Of a stretch of DNA of 9,834 bases, positions 1 to 8,617 are shown piece by piece. The position numbers and the translations under genes were made by a program. The notes below the pieces were generated by a model. It was not told the DNA's origin. It searched no databases and saw only the letters and a program-made list of their open reading frames with translations. Every line of letters starts with the position of its first letter. The stretch's first letter is position 1. The DNA comes from Rhodospirillaceae bacterium (GTDB lineage Bacteria > Pseudomonadota > Alphaproteobacteria > MPNO01 > UBA2964), in contig PATI01000047.1 of assembly GCA_002712335.1 (NCBI GenBank), positions 7,057 to 16,890 on the forward strand, in the 5' to 3' direction.

Positions 1-830
1 CCGGCAGAAAAAGTGATTTCGTATTTCTTAATCCAATCAAAAAAATTACTATGGGAAAATCGACGAGCTATATGCAGTGTACAGCCCGTAGCTAGCCACG
101 GCATCAGAGAAAGTCCTTGCGGTGAATTCCAGCCAAAGGAACGATATTCTAATGTTTTATCATCCTCGCCTAAGCCAATTTGGTCGATTGTTGACATGCC
201 AAAAGACCAATGGGCGAGGTGGTCTATTAAAAAGTTTTTCGGTTTATCGGTGGTACCAGATGTACAGAAAATGGTTGCATCATCGGTTTCGCAGTAACTG
301 CGGTCACATTCTGGTGTATGATTAGTGGCTGCAATTTGTGCAAAGGCTTCATTACTACTAAGTTCACCTGAAATATCGTTAGACCAGTCACCAAATTCAA
401 TGCTTTTAATATCAATCCCGTCGGTCATTTTTGCAATATCAAGCTCTGAGTCATAGAGCGCTAGCTTACATTCCAAGTGGCCAACAATTTCTGCAACATA
501 AGAGATATTCATTTCAACATTGGTAGGGCAACACACAGCCACTGCACGCCAGATTCCCATCCATAAAATCAGCTTCTCCAGTCGTTCCTCTGATAAAAGC
601 GCTATACGGTCTCCTTTATTGACACCATTTTCGATAAGCCAGTTAGCTATCCTGTTTGACCATGCGTGCAATTGCCCAAATGTTATCGACTTTTCTTGCG
701 TTACATCGACCAGAGCAAGTTTATCGGGGTTTTGTAGGCTATATTTTTTAAAAAGGTCTCCAACGTCAGCAAACGGTATAGAATATTCGTGGATGCCCCC
801 GGGGGAGGTGCCACCGGCTTTTGGTGCCAT
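1..830 (-). CDS. AMP-forming acyl-CoA ligase (class I adenylate-forming enzyme), 3' part beyond window
   Basis: I translated the minus strand from the ATG at 828-830. It stays open for 276 codons to the left edge, so the C-terminal part of the protein is missing. Members of this superfamily activate a carboxylic acid with ATP and load it onto CoA. The visible part is the front of the large N-terminal domain. The phosphate-binding loop reads TSGTTDKPK at residues 190-198, against the family form [ST]SGTTGxPK. Further on, FGWNSPQ and a stretch from MPWL to ARRFS resemble crotonobetaine/carnitine-CoA ligase-like (CaiC-type) proteins. The start is supported by AAGGAG (plus positions 837-842) six bases upstream. 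The loop has Asp where Gly is usual and lacks the usual Gly-Val after PK. The class call is firm; the acid substrate cannot be told, and the C-terminal catalytic Lys lies outside the window. Confidence 0.88.
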   Translation of the reverse strand, partial: MAPKAGGTSPGGIHEYSIPFADVGDLFKKYSLQNPDKLALVDVTQEKSITFGQLHAWSNRIANWLIENGVNKGDRIALLSEERLEKLILWMGIWRAVAVCCPTNVEMNISYVAEIVGHLECKLALYDSELDIAKMTDGIDIKSIEFGDWSNDISGELSSNEAFAQIAATNHTPECDRSYCETDDATIFCTSGTTDKPKNFLIDHLAHWSFGMSTIDQIGLGEDDKTLEYRSFGWNSPQGLSLMPWLATGCTLHIARRFSHSNFFDWIKKYEITFSA

Positions 831-836
831 GTTTAA

Positions 837-842
837 CTCCTT
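837..842 (-). promoter_or_regulatory. Shine-Dalgarno of the acyl-CoA ligase gene
   Basis: The minus strand reads AAGGAG followed by TTAAAC and then ATG. This near-perfect ribosome-binding site with a 6-nt spacer fixes the ligase start at 830. Confidence 0.8.
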
Positions 843-857
843 TATTTAAGGTGCGGG

Positions 858-886
858 ATTTTGCGGTTCTAGTTGCGTGACGTCAA
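858..886 (-). promoter_or_regulatory. possible sigma70-type promoter for the acyl-CoA ligase gene
   Basis: On the minus strand TTGACG (plus 881-886) is followed after 17 nt by CAAAAT (plus 858-863). These match the -35 and -10 consensus at 5/6 and 4/6 positions. The predicted transcript would begin about 20 nt upstream of the start codon. The -35 overlaps a perfect 8-bp palindrome, TGACGTCA (878-885). This was found by eye and is only suggestive. Confidence 0.3.
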
Positions 887-960
887 GAAGGGACAATGAT
901 ATTTCCCTGAAAATTGTTGACCTTAAGATACAAAGTTGGAAACCTCGGGTGGCAGGATGG

Positions 961-966
961 AGGAGG
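961..966 (+). promoter_or_regulatory. Shine-Dalgarno that decides a GTG start
   Basis: AGGAGG sits five bases before the GTG at 972-974. The upstream in-frame ATGs at 936 and 957 have no comparable site; the ATG at 957 lies directly on top of this motif. The GTG is therefore the most likely start of the SnoaL-like gene. Confidence 0.75.
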
Positions 967-971
967 GAATA

Positions 972-1403
972 GTGCCAATTGATTATAAAAAGAGAATTGA
1001 ATTAAAAACCTTAGTTGTAAAATTCACAGATGCGTTTAATCGCGAAGACATAGAAGGTGTGATGTCTTATTTCTCTGAAGATTCAATTTATCAAGAATTT
1101 AATGGTAAGAAAAATGTTGGATTGGCAGCTATTCGAGAAACGTTTACCCCTCAGTTTTCTGGTGTTTTTGGTACGATGAGGTTTTACACGGAAGATATTT
1201 TTTTAGATCATGAGGCTGGTAAGGCAATGGTGCGGTGGCTTTTAACTCTCGAGGAAGAAAAACGTGCAGGTGCATACTATGGACTAGATCTTCTTCATTT
1301 CGTCAACGGAAAAGTGTTAGAAAAGCACACATATTGTAAAGCAACAGTGCCGCTCATCCTAAAGAAAGATCAGATGTTATTAGAGGGTAAATGGCCGGCT
1401 TAG
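972..1403 (+). CDS. SnoaL-like / NTF2-fold small protein
   Basis: From the GTG the product is 143 residues, a normal size for a single NTF2/SnoaL cone-shaped domain; starting at 936 it would be 155. The pattern is typical of this fold: an N-terminal helix with [17 protein letters not shown] (about residues 18-34), then a 'feed into a pocket' segment, then alternating strands ending in [12 protein letters not shown]. Members include ketosteroid-isomerase-like enzymes, polyketide cyclases and many binding proteins of unknown role, so no reaction can be assigned. There is no signal peptide, so it is probably cytosolic. It is transcribed divergently from the acyl-CoA ligase, which hints at a link but proves nothing. 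Its TAG stop overlaps the TAA stop of the opposing 5-oxoprolinase gene, leaving no room between them for a terminator. The fold call is fairly safe; the function is unknown. Confidence 0.8.
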   Translation: MPIDYKKRIELKTLVVKFTDAFNREDIEGVMSYFSEDSIYQEFNGKKNVGLAAIRETFTPQFSGVFGTMRFYTEDIFLDHEAGKAMVRWLLTLEEEKRAGAYYGLDLLHFVNGKVLEKHTYCKATVPLILKKDQMLLEGKWPA

Positions 1404-4400
1404 ATTTTTCCGTATCCGCCTCCTCCCGGTGTTTCAATTACCATCACATCGTTTTCTTCAACTTCAGTGGAATCGGTCCCTAGTAATTCTTCCTTGGATC
1501 CATCATTACGAATCACATAATTACGACCTATTTTTCCTGGTTCGCCGCCTGCCATACCATAAGGTGGTATTTCTCGATGGCCTGATAATATTGATGCAGT
1601 CATTCCTTCTAAGAACTTGACCCTTCGAATAACTCCATCACCTCCACGGAATTTACCGGCCCCTCCTGAGCCACGCCGAAGTGAGAAGCTTTCCAAAAGA
1701 ACTGGAAAACGCCATTCTAGAATTTCTGGATCTGTAAGTCGGGTATTGGTCATATTTGTGTGAACGCCATCAGCCCCTTTGTAATTCTCTCCGGCCCCCC
1801 CGCCACCACAAATTGTTTCATAATATTGATGGTTATTATTTCCAAATGTGAAATTATTCATCGTTCCCTGTGCTGCCCCCATGATGCCAAGTGCACCAAA
1901 TAAAGCATCGGTAATAGCTTGGGAGGTTTCTACGTTGCCCGCAACAACCGCTGCAGGGTAAACAGGATTCAGCATACAACCCTCAGGGATTACTATTTTT
2001 AATGGTTTTAAGCAGCCTGCATTTAATGGAATGTCATCATCAACTAACGTTCTGAATACATACAAAGTAGCAGCAACACATATCGCTGAAGGAGCATTGA
2101 AATTATTGTTTTGTTGCTCAGAAGTTCCGGTGAAATCCAATTTAGCTGTTCGCGCAACTTTGTCGACGGTTATTGCAACCTTGATTGTTGCACCAATGTC
2201 CATCTCATATTCAAATGAGCTGTCGTGCAACGTGTCGATAACCCTGCGGACGGTTTCTTCTGCATTATCCTGTACGTGCTGCATATAGGCGGTCACAACA
2301 TCGAGCCCAAAATGTCGAATCATATTATGCAGTTCTTGAACGCCCTTTTCATTGGCAGCAATTTGTGCCTTGAGGTCGCCAAGGTTATGGTGAAAATTTC
2401 TGGTTGGAAATTTATTATTAGTAAATATTTTTGCTATTTCATCTTCTAGTATTTTGCCCTCTGCTACTAATTGAACATCATCCAAAAGCACACCTTCCTC
2501 CTCAATGTGTTTTGAATAAGGTGGAACAGAGCCTGGGGTAATACCTCCAATTTCCGCGTGGTGACCACGGGAAGCGACATAAAATAAAACTGTATCGTTT
2601 TTTTCTTGAAAAACTGGAGTAATCACCGTGACATCCGGCAGGTGTGTTCCTCCGTTATAGGGCGTATTTAGCATGAAAACGTCACCGGGTTTCATAGTTC
2701 CTTGCCGCTGACGTGCTATAGTTTTTACGCTATCACTCATTGACCCAAGGTGAACTGGAATATGGGGTGCATTAGCAACTAATTCCCCGCTGGTGTCGAA
2801 AATAGCACAAGAAAAGTCAAGCCGTTCTTTTATGTTTACGGAGTACGAAGTATTCTGAAGTACGCCTCCCATTTGTTCAGCTATCGACATAAATAAATTA
2901 TTAAACACTTCTAGCATTACTGGGTCAGCTTGGGTTCCAATAGCTAACTTTTTCGGTAATGCCGCAATGCGCGTTATAACAATATGGTTATGACGGGTTA
3001 CTTCTGCTTGCCAACCTGGTTCAATGACTGTTGTTGCATTTGCTTCCTTTAGAATTGCTGGCCCATCAAGCTTGCAACCCGGGCAGAGTGTTTCTCGGTC
3101 ATAAATTGGGGTGTCATGCATTTCATCAGCAGAATACATCGAAACTGTCGTTAGCGGTTCCGGTATCGCTCCGTTTGGGTCCGTATGGAGAACCGGATCC
3201 TCAATGATTTCACTCTCGCCAATCACCTCGAGAGATAAAGCCTCTACAATGTGATTTTTTTCTGGGGAAATAAAACCAAATTGTTGGCGATGAGCTTCTT
3301 CGAAACGACTTATAATTTGATCACTGGTTCCAAAGTCAATTACTAGAGCCGTATCGGTCCCTTCATAGCGCAAATGAGCTTTTACGATAGTAGTAGTACG
3401 TTTAATATCGACACCCTGCTGTTCCATTTCAGCGTTTCCCTCTTCTCTCATCTCTTCTATTTCTTTATCGAGGGTTTTAATTAATGAGGTATTGAGTTTT
3501 TCTTCTATAGCCCGCTCCCGCATTACACGCTGATCAGCGAGGCCCATGCCATAAGCAGACAGAACGCCGGCTAGTGGGTGAACGAAAACGCTTTTCATTC
3601 CAAGTGCATCGGCTACTAGGCAAGCATGTTGGCCGCCGGCACCACCAAAACAATTTAAAGTGTATTGGGTTACATCATATCCACGTTGAACCGATATTTG
3701 TTTTATGGCATTTGCCATATTATCGACAGCAATTTTGAGGAAACCGTTCGCTACTTCGATTGGGCTCCGTTTGTCACCTGTCAATTTTTCAATATCAGAT
3801 GATAGCTTCTTAAATTTTTCAATAACAATGCCGGCGTCCATAGGCTGATCACCATTCTGACCAAATACCTGCGGAAAATAGTCAGGGTTTATTTTACCCA
3901 CCATTACGTTAGCATCGGTAACGCAAAGGGGTCCTCCCCTTCTATAGCATGCTGGGCCTGGGTTGGCGCCTGCCGAGTCGGGCCCAACACGGTATCGCGA
4001 ACCGTCGAAATGAAGGATCGACCCTCCCCCAGCCGCGACGGTGTGTATATGCATCATGGGTGCGCGCATTCGGACACCCGCTACAAGGGTCTCAAAAGCT
4101 CGCTCATATTCTCCGTTATAATGGGCCACATCGGTCGATGTTCCGCCCATATCAAAGCCTATAAGCCTTGTATAACCGGCCATTTCTGCAGTTCTTGCTG
4201 CACCCACAATACCTCCAGCTGGACCAGAAAGGATGGAGTCTTTTCCTTGAAAAAAACGTGCGTCGGTTAACCCGCCATTTGATTGCATGAACATAAGTTT
4301 AGTTTTGCCAAGAGCGGATGCGACCTGATCCACATAACGTCTCAATATTGGGGACACGTATGCATCCACCACAGTTGTATCCCCGCGCCCTACCAACTTC

Positions 4401-5008
4401 ATCAGTGGGCTTACTTCATGACTTACTGATATTTGGGTGTAACCAATATCTTGAGCAACTTTTGCAACAATATTCTCGTGTTTGTGATAACGATATCCAT
4501 GCATAAAACAAATGGCTACTGACCTAATGCCATCTTTAAATGCTTCGCTGAGAGCTCTGGTGGTTTCTTCAACATCAACTGGCTCGAGCTCCCTTCCGTC
4601 CGCACTGAAACGTTCGCTTACTTCTACTACGCTCTCGTACAAGAGTTCAGGAAGTTCAATTTTCCGTGCGAATATTTTAGGACGATTTTGGTAGCCAATT
4701 CGCAATTGGTCAGCGAAACCCTTGGTAATCACAAGAAGAGTTCGGTCCCCTTTACGCTCCAACAGAGCATTTGTGGCGACTGTGGTTCCCATCTTTACAG
4801 CTTCGATTACATCATCTGGAATTGGTGAGTTTGGATCTAGTTCTAATTGGTCTCGAATGCCTTGGATAGCAGCATCTTTGTATCTTTCGGGATTTTCCGA
4901 GAGAAGCTTGTAGGCATGAAGTGATCCATCTGGTCGGCGAGCTACAAGGTCGGTGAAGGTACCTCCCCGATCTACCCAGAATTGCCACTCACCCTTTTTG
5001 TCAGACAT
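1400..5008 (-). CDS. 5-oxoprolinase / hydantoinase, fused HyuA-HyuB type (ATP-hydrolysing)
   Basis: This is a 1202-residue cytosolic enzyme. The family uses ATP to open cyclic amides: 5-oxoproline to glutamate, or hydantoins to carbamoyl amino acids. Numbering from M at 5008, the HyuA half carries VDRGGTFTD (12-20), [11 protein letters not shown] (285-295, the actin-like ATPase phosphate motif), [11 protein letters not shown] (345-355) and [11 protein letters not shown] (453-463). The HyuB half starts near 695 ([12 protein letters not shown]) and includes [11 protein letters not shown], a Gly-rich CGGGGAG, and a C-terminal PGGGGYGK. The single-chain layout and length match eukaryotic-type OPLAH/OXP1 and its bacterial counterparts rather than separate hyuA and hyuB genes. 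An ATG four codons upstream (5020) would add MEYL, but GGAG six bases before the ATG at 5008 favours the shorter form. 5-Oxoprolinase is the best guess; a hydantoin or other lactam substrate is possible. Confidence 0.9.
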   Translation of the reverse strand: MSDKKGEWQFWVDRGGTFTDLVARRPDGSLHAYKLLSENPERYKDAAIQGIRDQLELDPNSPIPDDVIEAVKMGTTVATNALLERKGDRTLLVITKGFADQLRIGYQNRPKIFARKIELPELLYESVVEVSERFSADGRELEPVDVEETTRALSEAFKDGIRSVAICFMHGYRYHKHENIVAKVAQDIGYTQISVSHEVSPLMKLVGRGDTTVVDAYVSPILRRYVDQVASALGKTKLMFMQSNGGLTDARFFQGKDSILSGPAGGIVGAARTAEMAGYTRLIGFDMGGTSTDVAHYNGEYERAFETLVAGVRMRAPMMHIHTVAAGGGSILHFDGSRYRVGPDSAGANPGPACYRRGGPLCVTDANVMVGKINPDYFPQVFGQNGDQPMDAGIVIEKFKKLSSDIEKLTGDKRSPIEVANGFLKIAVDNMANAIKQISVQRGYDVTQYTLNCFGGAGGQHACLVADALGMKSVFVHPLAGVLSAYGMGLADQRVMRERAIEEKLNTSLIKTLDKEIEEMREEGNAEMEQQGVDIKRTTTIVKAHLRYEGTDTALVIDFGTSDQIISRFEEAHRQQFGFISPEKNHIVEALSLEVIGESEIIEDPVLHTDPNGAIPEPLTTVSMYSADEMHDTPIYDRETLCPGCKLDGPAILKEANATTVIEPGWQAEVTRHNHIVITRIAALPKKLAIGTQADPVMLEVFNNLFMSIAEQMGGVLQNTSYSVNIKERLDFSCAIFDTSGELVANAPHIPVHLGSMSDSVKTIARQRQGTMKPGDVFMLNTPYNGGTHLPDVTVITPVFQEKNDTVLFYVASRGHHAEIGGITPGSVPPYSKHIEEEGVLLDDVQLVAEGKILEDEIAKIFTNNKFPTRNFHHNLGDLKAQIAANEKGVQELHNMIRHFGLDVVTAYMQHVQDNAEETVRRVIDTLHDSSFEYEMDIGATIKVAITVDKVARTAKLDFTGTSEQQNNNFNAPSAICVAATLYVFRTLVDDDIPLNAGCLKPLKIVIPEGCMLNPVYPAAVVAGNVETSQAITDALFGALGIMGAAQGTMNNFTFGNNNHQYYETICGGGGAGENYKGADGVHTNMTNTRLTDPEILEWRFPVLLESFSLRRGSGGAGKFRGGDGVIRRVKFLEGMTASILSGHREIPPYGMAGGEPGKIGRNYVIRNDGSKEELLGTDSTEVEENDVMVIETPGGGGYGKI

Positions 5009-5038
5009 TAGATACTCCATAAAACATTTTGAGCGCTG

Positions 5039-5066
5039 GTTTTAACGTATCAACACGGTTCGTCAA
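5039..5066 (-). promoter_or_regulatory. possible promoter of the 5-oxoprolinase gene
   Basis: On the minus strand TTGACG (plus 5061-5066) is followed after 16 nt by TAAAAC (plus 5039-5044). The -35 hexamer is identical to the one proposed for the acyl-CoA ligase. A transcript from here would have only about 12 nt before the ATG at 5020 but about 24 nt before the ATG at 5008, which fits the shorter start. Judged by eye; weak. Confidence 0.28.
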
Positions 5067-5184
5067 TGATTTCGGTAAAACATAAACGTTCTGTAGCCTT
5101 TTTCACAGAGACTATCCGCCGGTAAAAAACAAAGTTAAAATAGGTACAGAAATTTTTAATTATCAGTATTTTTCTTGGTAAAAA

Positions 5185-6051
5185 ATGCAAACTGTCGAAG
5201 TAACTGATTACATTAAGAGTGTTGTTAAAGCGTCTGGGACATCTTTCTACTGGGCAATGCGCATTTTACCGCCAAAAAAACGTAATGCCATTTTTGCCGT
5301 TTATGCATTTTGTCGAGAAGTTGATGATATAGCGGATAGTCGAGCGGAAAATATTGATAAGTTACGTTTACTTGCGGATTGGCGAGCCGAAATAGATAAG
5401 CTTTTCGCTGGTTGTCCCGAGTTGCCTGTATCCAGAGCCCTGTCAGTTCCTATTAAACAATTTGGACTGAGGAAGGAGACATTTTTAGAAGTAATAGAAG
5501 GAATGGAGTTTGACGCTAGCTCGAGTGTTCGAGTACCGACGATTTTAGCACTTGAAGAATATTGTGATCTTGTCGCTTGTGCCGTCGGACGTCTTGCAAA
5601 TCAGATTTTTGAGATTGAAAAACCACTAGGGGAACCGGTAGCCGTGGCATTGGGACAAGCATTACAACTAACTAATATTCTTCGCGACCTGAATGAGGAT
5701 GCTAAAATAAACCGTATGTACGTTCCAAAAGAAATGTTATCCGCGTATGGAATTACCGACCCTGACACGGAGAGTATTATTAGCCACCCTAAATTTCCAA
5801 AAATTTGTTCGGAACTTGCATCTATCGCGCGTCAAAGGTTTATAGATGCAGAAATGGCAATTTCCTGCTGTGATCGCAAGAAAATTATCCCCGCTATAAT
5901 GATGATGCAAAATTATAGCCGAATTTTGGATAAACTTGTAAAACGCGGATGGCGACGTTTGAGCGAACCGGTTTCGCTTAGTAAAAAACAAAAGTTCTGG
6001 CTCGCTATAAGTACTACCGTCCGATCAAGAAAGATTTTCAGTTTAGATTAA
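5185..6051 (+). CDS. hpnD: presqualene diphosphate synthase (squalene/phytoene synthase family)
   Basis: The product has 288 residues, the usual length of HpnD. HpnD condenses two farnesyl diphosphates to presqualene diphosphate, which HpnC and HpnE convert to squalene for hopanoid synthesis at the inner membrane. The first Asp-rich motif is FCREVDDIAD (42-51) and the second is RDLNED (167-172); these bind the Mg-diphosphates. GMEFD (106-110) and CAVGRLANQIF (132-142) are further family landmarks. The phrase AVYAFCREVDDIAD is typical of HpnD rather than HpnC. No strong Shine-Dalgarno precedes the ATG; the upstream stretch is AT-rich. hpnC, hpnE and shc are not in the window, so this copy stands apart from the usual cluster. 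The 3' end overlaps the opposing amidohydrolase gene by 14 bp. A phytoene synthase is the main alternative but fits less well. Confidence 0.87.
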   Translation: MQTVEVTDYIKSVVKASGTSFYWAMRILPPKKRNAIFAVYAFCREVDDIADSRAENIDKLRLLADWRAEIDKLFAGCPELPVSRALSVPIKQFGLRKETFLEVIEGMEFDASSSVRVPTILALEEYCDLVACAVGRLANQIFEIEKPLGEPVAVALGQALQLTNILRDLNEDAKINRMYVPKEMLSAYGITDPDTESIISHPKFPKICSELASIARQRFIDAEMAISCCDRKKIIPAIMMMQNYSRILDKLVKRGWRRLSEPVSLSKKQKFWLAISTTVRSRKIFSLD

Positions 6052-7564
6052 TACGACGTTCTATATTTAGATCGTCGGATGTTAATGTTTTAATAATCAT
6101 ATCTCTAAATAACGGGTATTGTGCAGCAACTGTTTCAACAGTATCTTTGGGCAGTTGTTCCCTGCGGCGGACAACAATCTCCTCTGCTTCCAATAATAAA
6201 TCTTCTTCATTTATCGTTAATAAAAACCCGTCCTTTACGACCTGCTCTCCATTTACCCAAACGCTTTCAGTGGACTGCCCATTCTCATAATAGAACAGGT
6301 GGAGAAATGGATTCCCCATCGGCCTGTGCCAATGTCCCTGAGGACGAAGTACTACAAAATCTGCATATAAACCAGTTTCGAGCGATCCCAATTTCTTTTC
6401 CTGACCGAGCGCGCGTGCTCCATTTTGATATGCCTCTTTCAGAATCTGTTTGCCATCGGGCCATTCTTCAAAGTCGGGATCAGTTAATCTCATCAGATGG
6501 GCCGCCATACGCAGGGTTTCCAAGTAACTGGCAGGCCCACAATTCGATCCATCAGTACCGTATGCGACTGGTATACCTTTTTTTCTTAACTTGAGAACCG
6601 GGCATACACCCGCTCCAAGCATTGTATTGGACTGGGGACAATGAACGATTGTAACCCCTGCCTCTTTAGCGGCTTCTATATCGTCATCTTGTGCCCAAAT
6701 AAAATGCACAAGAGATGACTTTTCATTAAGTATGCCGAGATCCAGCATATGGCGAATAAAACTTTGTTTTTTGTGCTTACGCATGACTGCTTGAGTTTTC
6801 GTTTCAAGCATATGGGTGTGCAGGCCTAGGTGATGGTGTCTTTGAAATTCTCCAGTCATTTCTATTAATTTCTCAGAACAACGCTGAGGTCCATCAACCC
6901 CAAGAATAATTTGTATGCGATCATCTTCTTCGCAGCGTTTCTTTATAGCCGATGCCATTACCTCGAAGTAATTTTCTAAATCAGGTTTTTTGTGTTTAGC
7001 GTATTGTTCAAGAATCACTGGTGGTATTGAACTTTTATCAATCGGAACCGTTTCTATATATGGTTTATCTGCAAACATGGTTGCTACAGTTGCTCTTATA
7101 CCAATTCCCGTGAATGCAGAGCAAACCGCATCAAGTCCTTCAGTGGTCAATGCCGGTCTTTCAGAATAATGATCGATTACAGAAGTAATGCCAGTTTTTA
7201 ACATGGAAAGCGCATCCAATTGGGCGCTTATGAAAGTTTCACGAGGGCTCATTGCAGAGCCTGCCGCTATAACGGCTAACATATATATATCTAAAGGGTT
7301 TTTCTCTACTGTTCCTTTCAGGATAGAGCTGTAGGAGTGGGTATGACTATTTATAAAACCAGGGATAACAACTCGGCCGGCCAGGTCAATTTTCTGAACC
7401 AGAACATTAGATGGTGGATTAAATTCTCCCGCATTACCCACAGCTATAATTTTTTTCCCTTCAATCCATAATTCACCTTGGTCAAACGTTTTGTTTTCAT
7501 TATCAAAGGTCAAAATTTGGCCTCCAGATAGACAAGTGAGGGACCTTTTAGACTCGTTTGGCAT
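6038..7564 (-). CDS. metal-dependent amidohydrolase, ATZ/TRZ-deaminase-like
   Basis: This 508-residue cytosolic protein belongs to the amidohydrolase superfamily branch that includes cytosine, guanine, 8-oxoguanine and S-adenosylhomocysteine deaminases and s-triazine hydrolases. The opening PGFINSHTH contains the HxH metal pair (H74, H76). LHTHMLE provides H251 and the catalytic Glu E254. H287 lies in LVHFIW, H308 in VHCPQSN, and the metal/catalytic Asp D338 in YGTDGSN. All ligands expected for a mononuclear metal site in this branch are therefore present. The N- and C-terminal beta-sandwich parts are complete (ELWIEGKKI near 31; ADFVVLRP in the C-terminal third). The start at 7564 has only a weak upstream AGGT. 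It is slightly longer than the common 440-480 residues because of a C-terminal helical tail. It is divergent from mlaA and convergent with hpnD. Substrate unknown; a purine-type or other N-heterocycle deaminase is the best guess. Confidence 0.85.
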   Translation of the reverse strand: MPNESKRSLTCLSGGQILTFDNENKTFDQGELWIEGKKIIAVGNAGEFNPPSNVLVQKIDLAGRVVIPGFINSHTHSYSSILKGTVEKNPLDIYMLAVIAAGSAMSPRETFISAQLDALSMLKTGITSVIDHYSERPALTTEGLDAVCSAFTGIGIRATVATMFADKPYIETVPIDKSSIPPVILEQYAKHKKPDLENYFEVMASAIKKRCEEDDRIQIILGVDGPQRCSEKLIEMTGEFQRHHHLGLHTHMLETKTQAVMRKHKKQSFIRHMLDLGILNEKSSLVHFIWAQDDDIEAAKEAGVTIVHCPQSNTMLGAGVCPVLKLRKKGIPVAYGTDGSNCGPASYLETLRMAAHLMRLTDPDFEEWPDGKQILKEAYQNGARALGQEKKLGSLETGLYADFVVLRPQGHWHRPMGNPFLHLFYYENGQSTESVWVNGEQVVKDGFLLTINEEDLLLEAEEIVVRRREQLPKDTVETVAAQYPLFRDMIIKTLTSDDLNIERRINLN

Positions 7565-7620
7565 ATTAGTTACCTATTTCATTATTAGTGATCTGGTCTT
7601 ATACTATGAAGTTGATTATC

Positions 7621-7657
7621 GATTCTAATACTCAAATACTCTAGCTTTTTTAGAATC
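7621..7657. repeat. 8-bp perfect inverted repeat in the divergent amidohydrolase/mlaA promoter region
   Basis: GATTCTAA (7621-7628) and TTAGAATC (7650-7657) are exact reverse complements with 21 nt between them. The right arm contains TAGAAT, which matches a -10 hexamer at 5/6 positions. The spacer holds a small tandem pair, AATACTCA/AATACTCT (7627-7642). This could be an operator or a coincidence in AT-rich DNA. Confidence 0.35.
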
Positions 7658-7718
7658 TTTTATAAGTTAAGGTTATAGTTTTATTTGTTCAAAATTTGTA
7701 GAACCTGGTTGATTAAAT

Positions 7719-8537
7719 ATGGGTACCTTGATTTTTAGAATTCGCCGCTTCTTAATCTTATTTTCGTTCACATGCACGATTTTTGGATTATCGTTTTTAA
7801 ACGCTCTGCCGGTAAATGCGCAATCCGCTAAAAATATTCAGGTAACTGACGAGGTCAATGATCCTTTAGAGCCCGTTAATAGGGTTATGTTCAAATTTAA
7901 CGGCTTCTTCCAAGATATCGTTTTACGGCCTTTGGCTGATGTTTATACATTGGTTATACCCGATCAAGGCCGTAAGGCGGTCCATAATTTTCTTGGCAAT
8001 ATGAAATCTCCCCTGATTCTAGCAAATGACCTGCTTCAAGGTGAAGGAGACCGCGCCTGGGTGACTACAAAGCGTTTTGTCATTAATACGACTATTGGTG
8101 TAGGTGGTATTTTTGATGTTGCTGATAAGTGGGGAATAAAACACCACTCTGAAGATGCAGGCCAAACTCTCGCGGTCTGGGGTGTTCCAGATGGTTTTTA
8201 TCTGGTTTTGCCAATTTTAGGACCATCAAATCCTCGGGATGCATTAGGTAAAGTTATCGAAATTATGGGAGACCCTGCATCTCATTGGCTAAGAAAGACT
8301 GATAGTGTTTGGTCAACTTCCCGAATGGTTGTGGGAGGCGTTGATGAGTTTGCTGGGGTTAAAAATGAATTGAAGAAACTGGAAGAAAATTCGATTGATT
8401 ATTATGCTGCTATCCGGAGTATTTCTCGTCAAAAAAGACGAGCCGAAATTAGTAACTTGAAATCAGGTGATGCGATACTTCCTAATTTTACAGTTCAAGT
8501 GGGCGATCCAATTAATTTCGAAATATTGTCAAAGTAG
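7719..8537 (+). CDS. mlaA: MlaA/VacJ-family outer-membrane phospholipid transport protein
   Basis: The product has 272 residues. MlaA is the outer-membrane component of the Mla system, which removes misplaced phospholipids from the outer leaflet and passes them to periplasmic MlaC. The N-terminus is a signal peptide: basic RIRR at 7-10, a hydrophobic core to about residue 30, and a plausible signal-peptidase I site after VNA (32-34). The family hallmark NDPLEPVNRVMFKFN lies at 47-61. The second hallmark, AGQTLAVWGVPDGFYLVLP with LGPSNPRD, spans 147-174. There is no lipobox: the only nearby Cys (C19) is inside the hydrophobic core and preceded by Thr. The mature protein is therefore predicted to lack a lipid anchor, unlike E. 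coli MlaA. No mlaC, mlaD, mlaE or mlaF follows; the next gene is nfu, 80 bp downstream on the same strand. The Shine-Dalgarno is weak. Confidence 0.9.
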   Translation: MGTLIFRIRRFLILFSFTCTIFGLSFLNALPVNAQSAKNIQVTDEVNDPLEPVNRVMFKFNGFFQDIVLRPLADVYTLVIPDQGRKAVHNFLGNMKSPLILANDLLQGEGDRAWVTTKRFVINTTIGVGGIFDVADKWGIKHHSEDAGQTLAVWGVPDGFYLVLPILGPSNPRDALGKVIEIMGDPASHWLRKTDSVWSTSRMVVGGVDEFAGVKNELKKLEENSIDYYAAIRSISRQKRRAEISNLKSGDAILPNFTVQVGDPINFEILSK

Positions 8538-8617
8538 TATTATATAGAGATAAGATAAAAATAGAAAATTCGAGTATTTTTAGTTGCAAATGTCGAAATT
8601 AAAAATGAGTGCTTGAT

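Noticed and set aside
13..849. Plus-strand open frames over 13-325 and 520-849
   Set aside because: They lie antisense to the acyl-CoA ligase, which has clear family motifs across the same stretch. Their translations resemble nothing.
936..971. ATG at 936 or 957 as the start of the SnoaL-like gene
   Set aside because: Neither has a proper ribosome-binding site, and the added residues are low in family character. The AGGAGG before GTG 972 is far stronger.
5009..5020. ATG at 5020 as the 5-oxoprolinase start
   Set aside because: No Shine-Dalgarno lies upstream, and the GGAG inside this stretch is well placed for the ATG at 5008.
6121..6594. 157-codon plus-strand frame inside the amidohydrolase
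   Set aside because: It is antisense to the conserved C-terminal half of the amidohydrolase, and its translation has no domain-like pattern.
7771..7776. Lipoprotein signal at Cys19 of MlaA
   Set aside because: The residue before Cys is Thr and the Cys lies within the hydrophobic core, so it does not form a lipobox.
8609..8617. GTG at 8609 as the nfu start
   Set aside because: Nfu_N proteins begin at the MFIQT motif, which matches the ATG at 8618.
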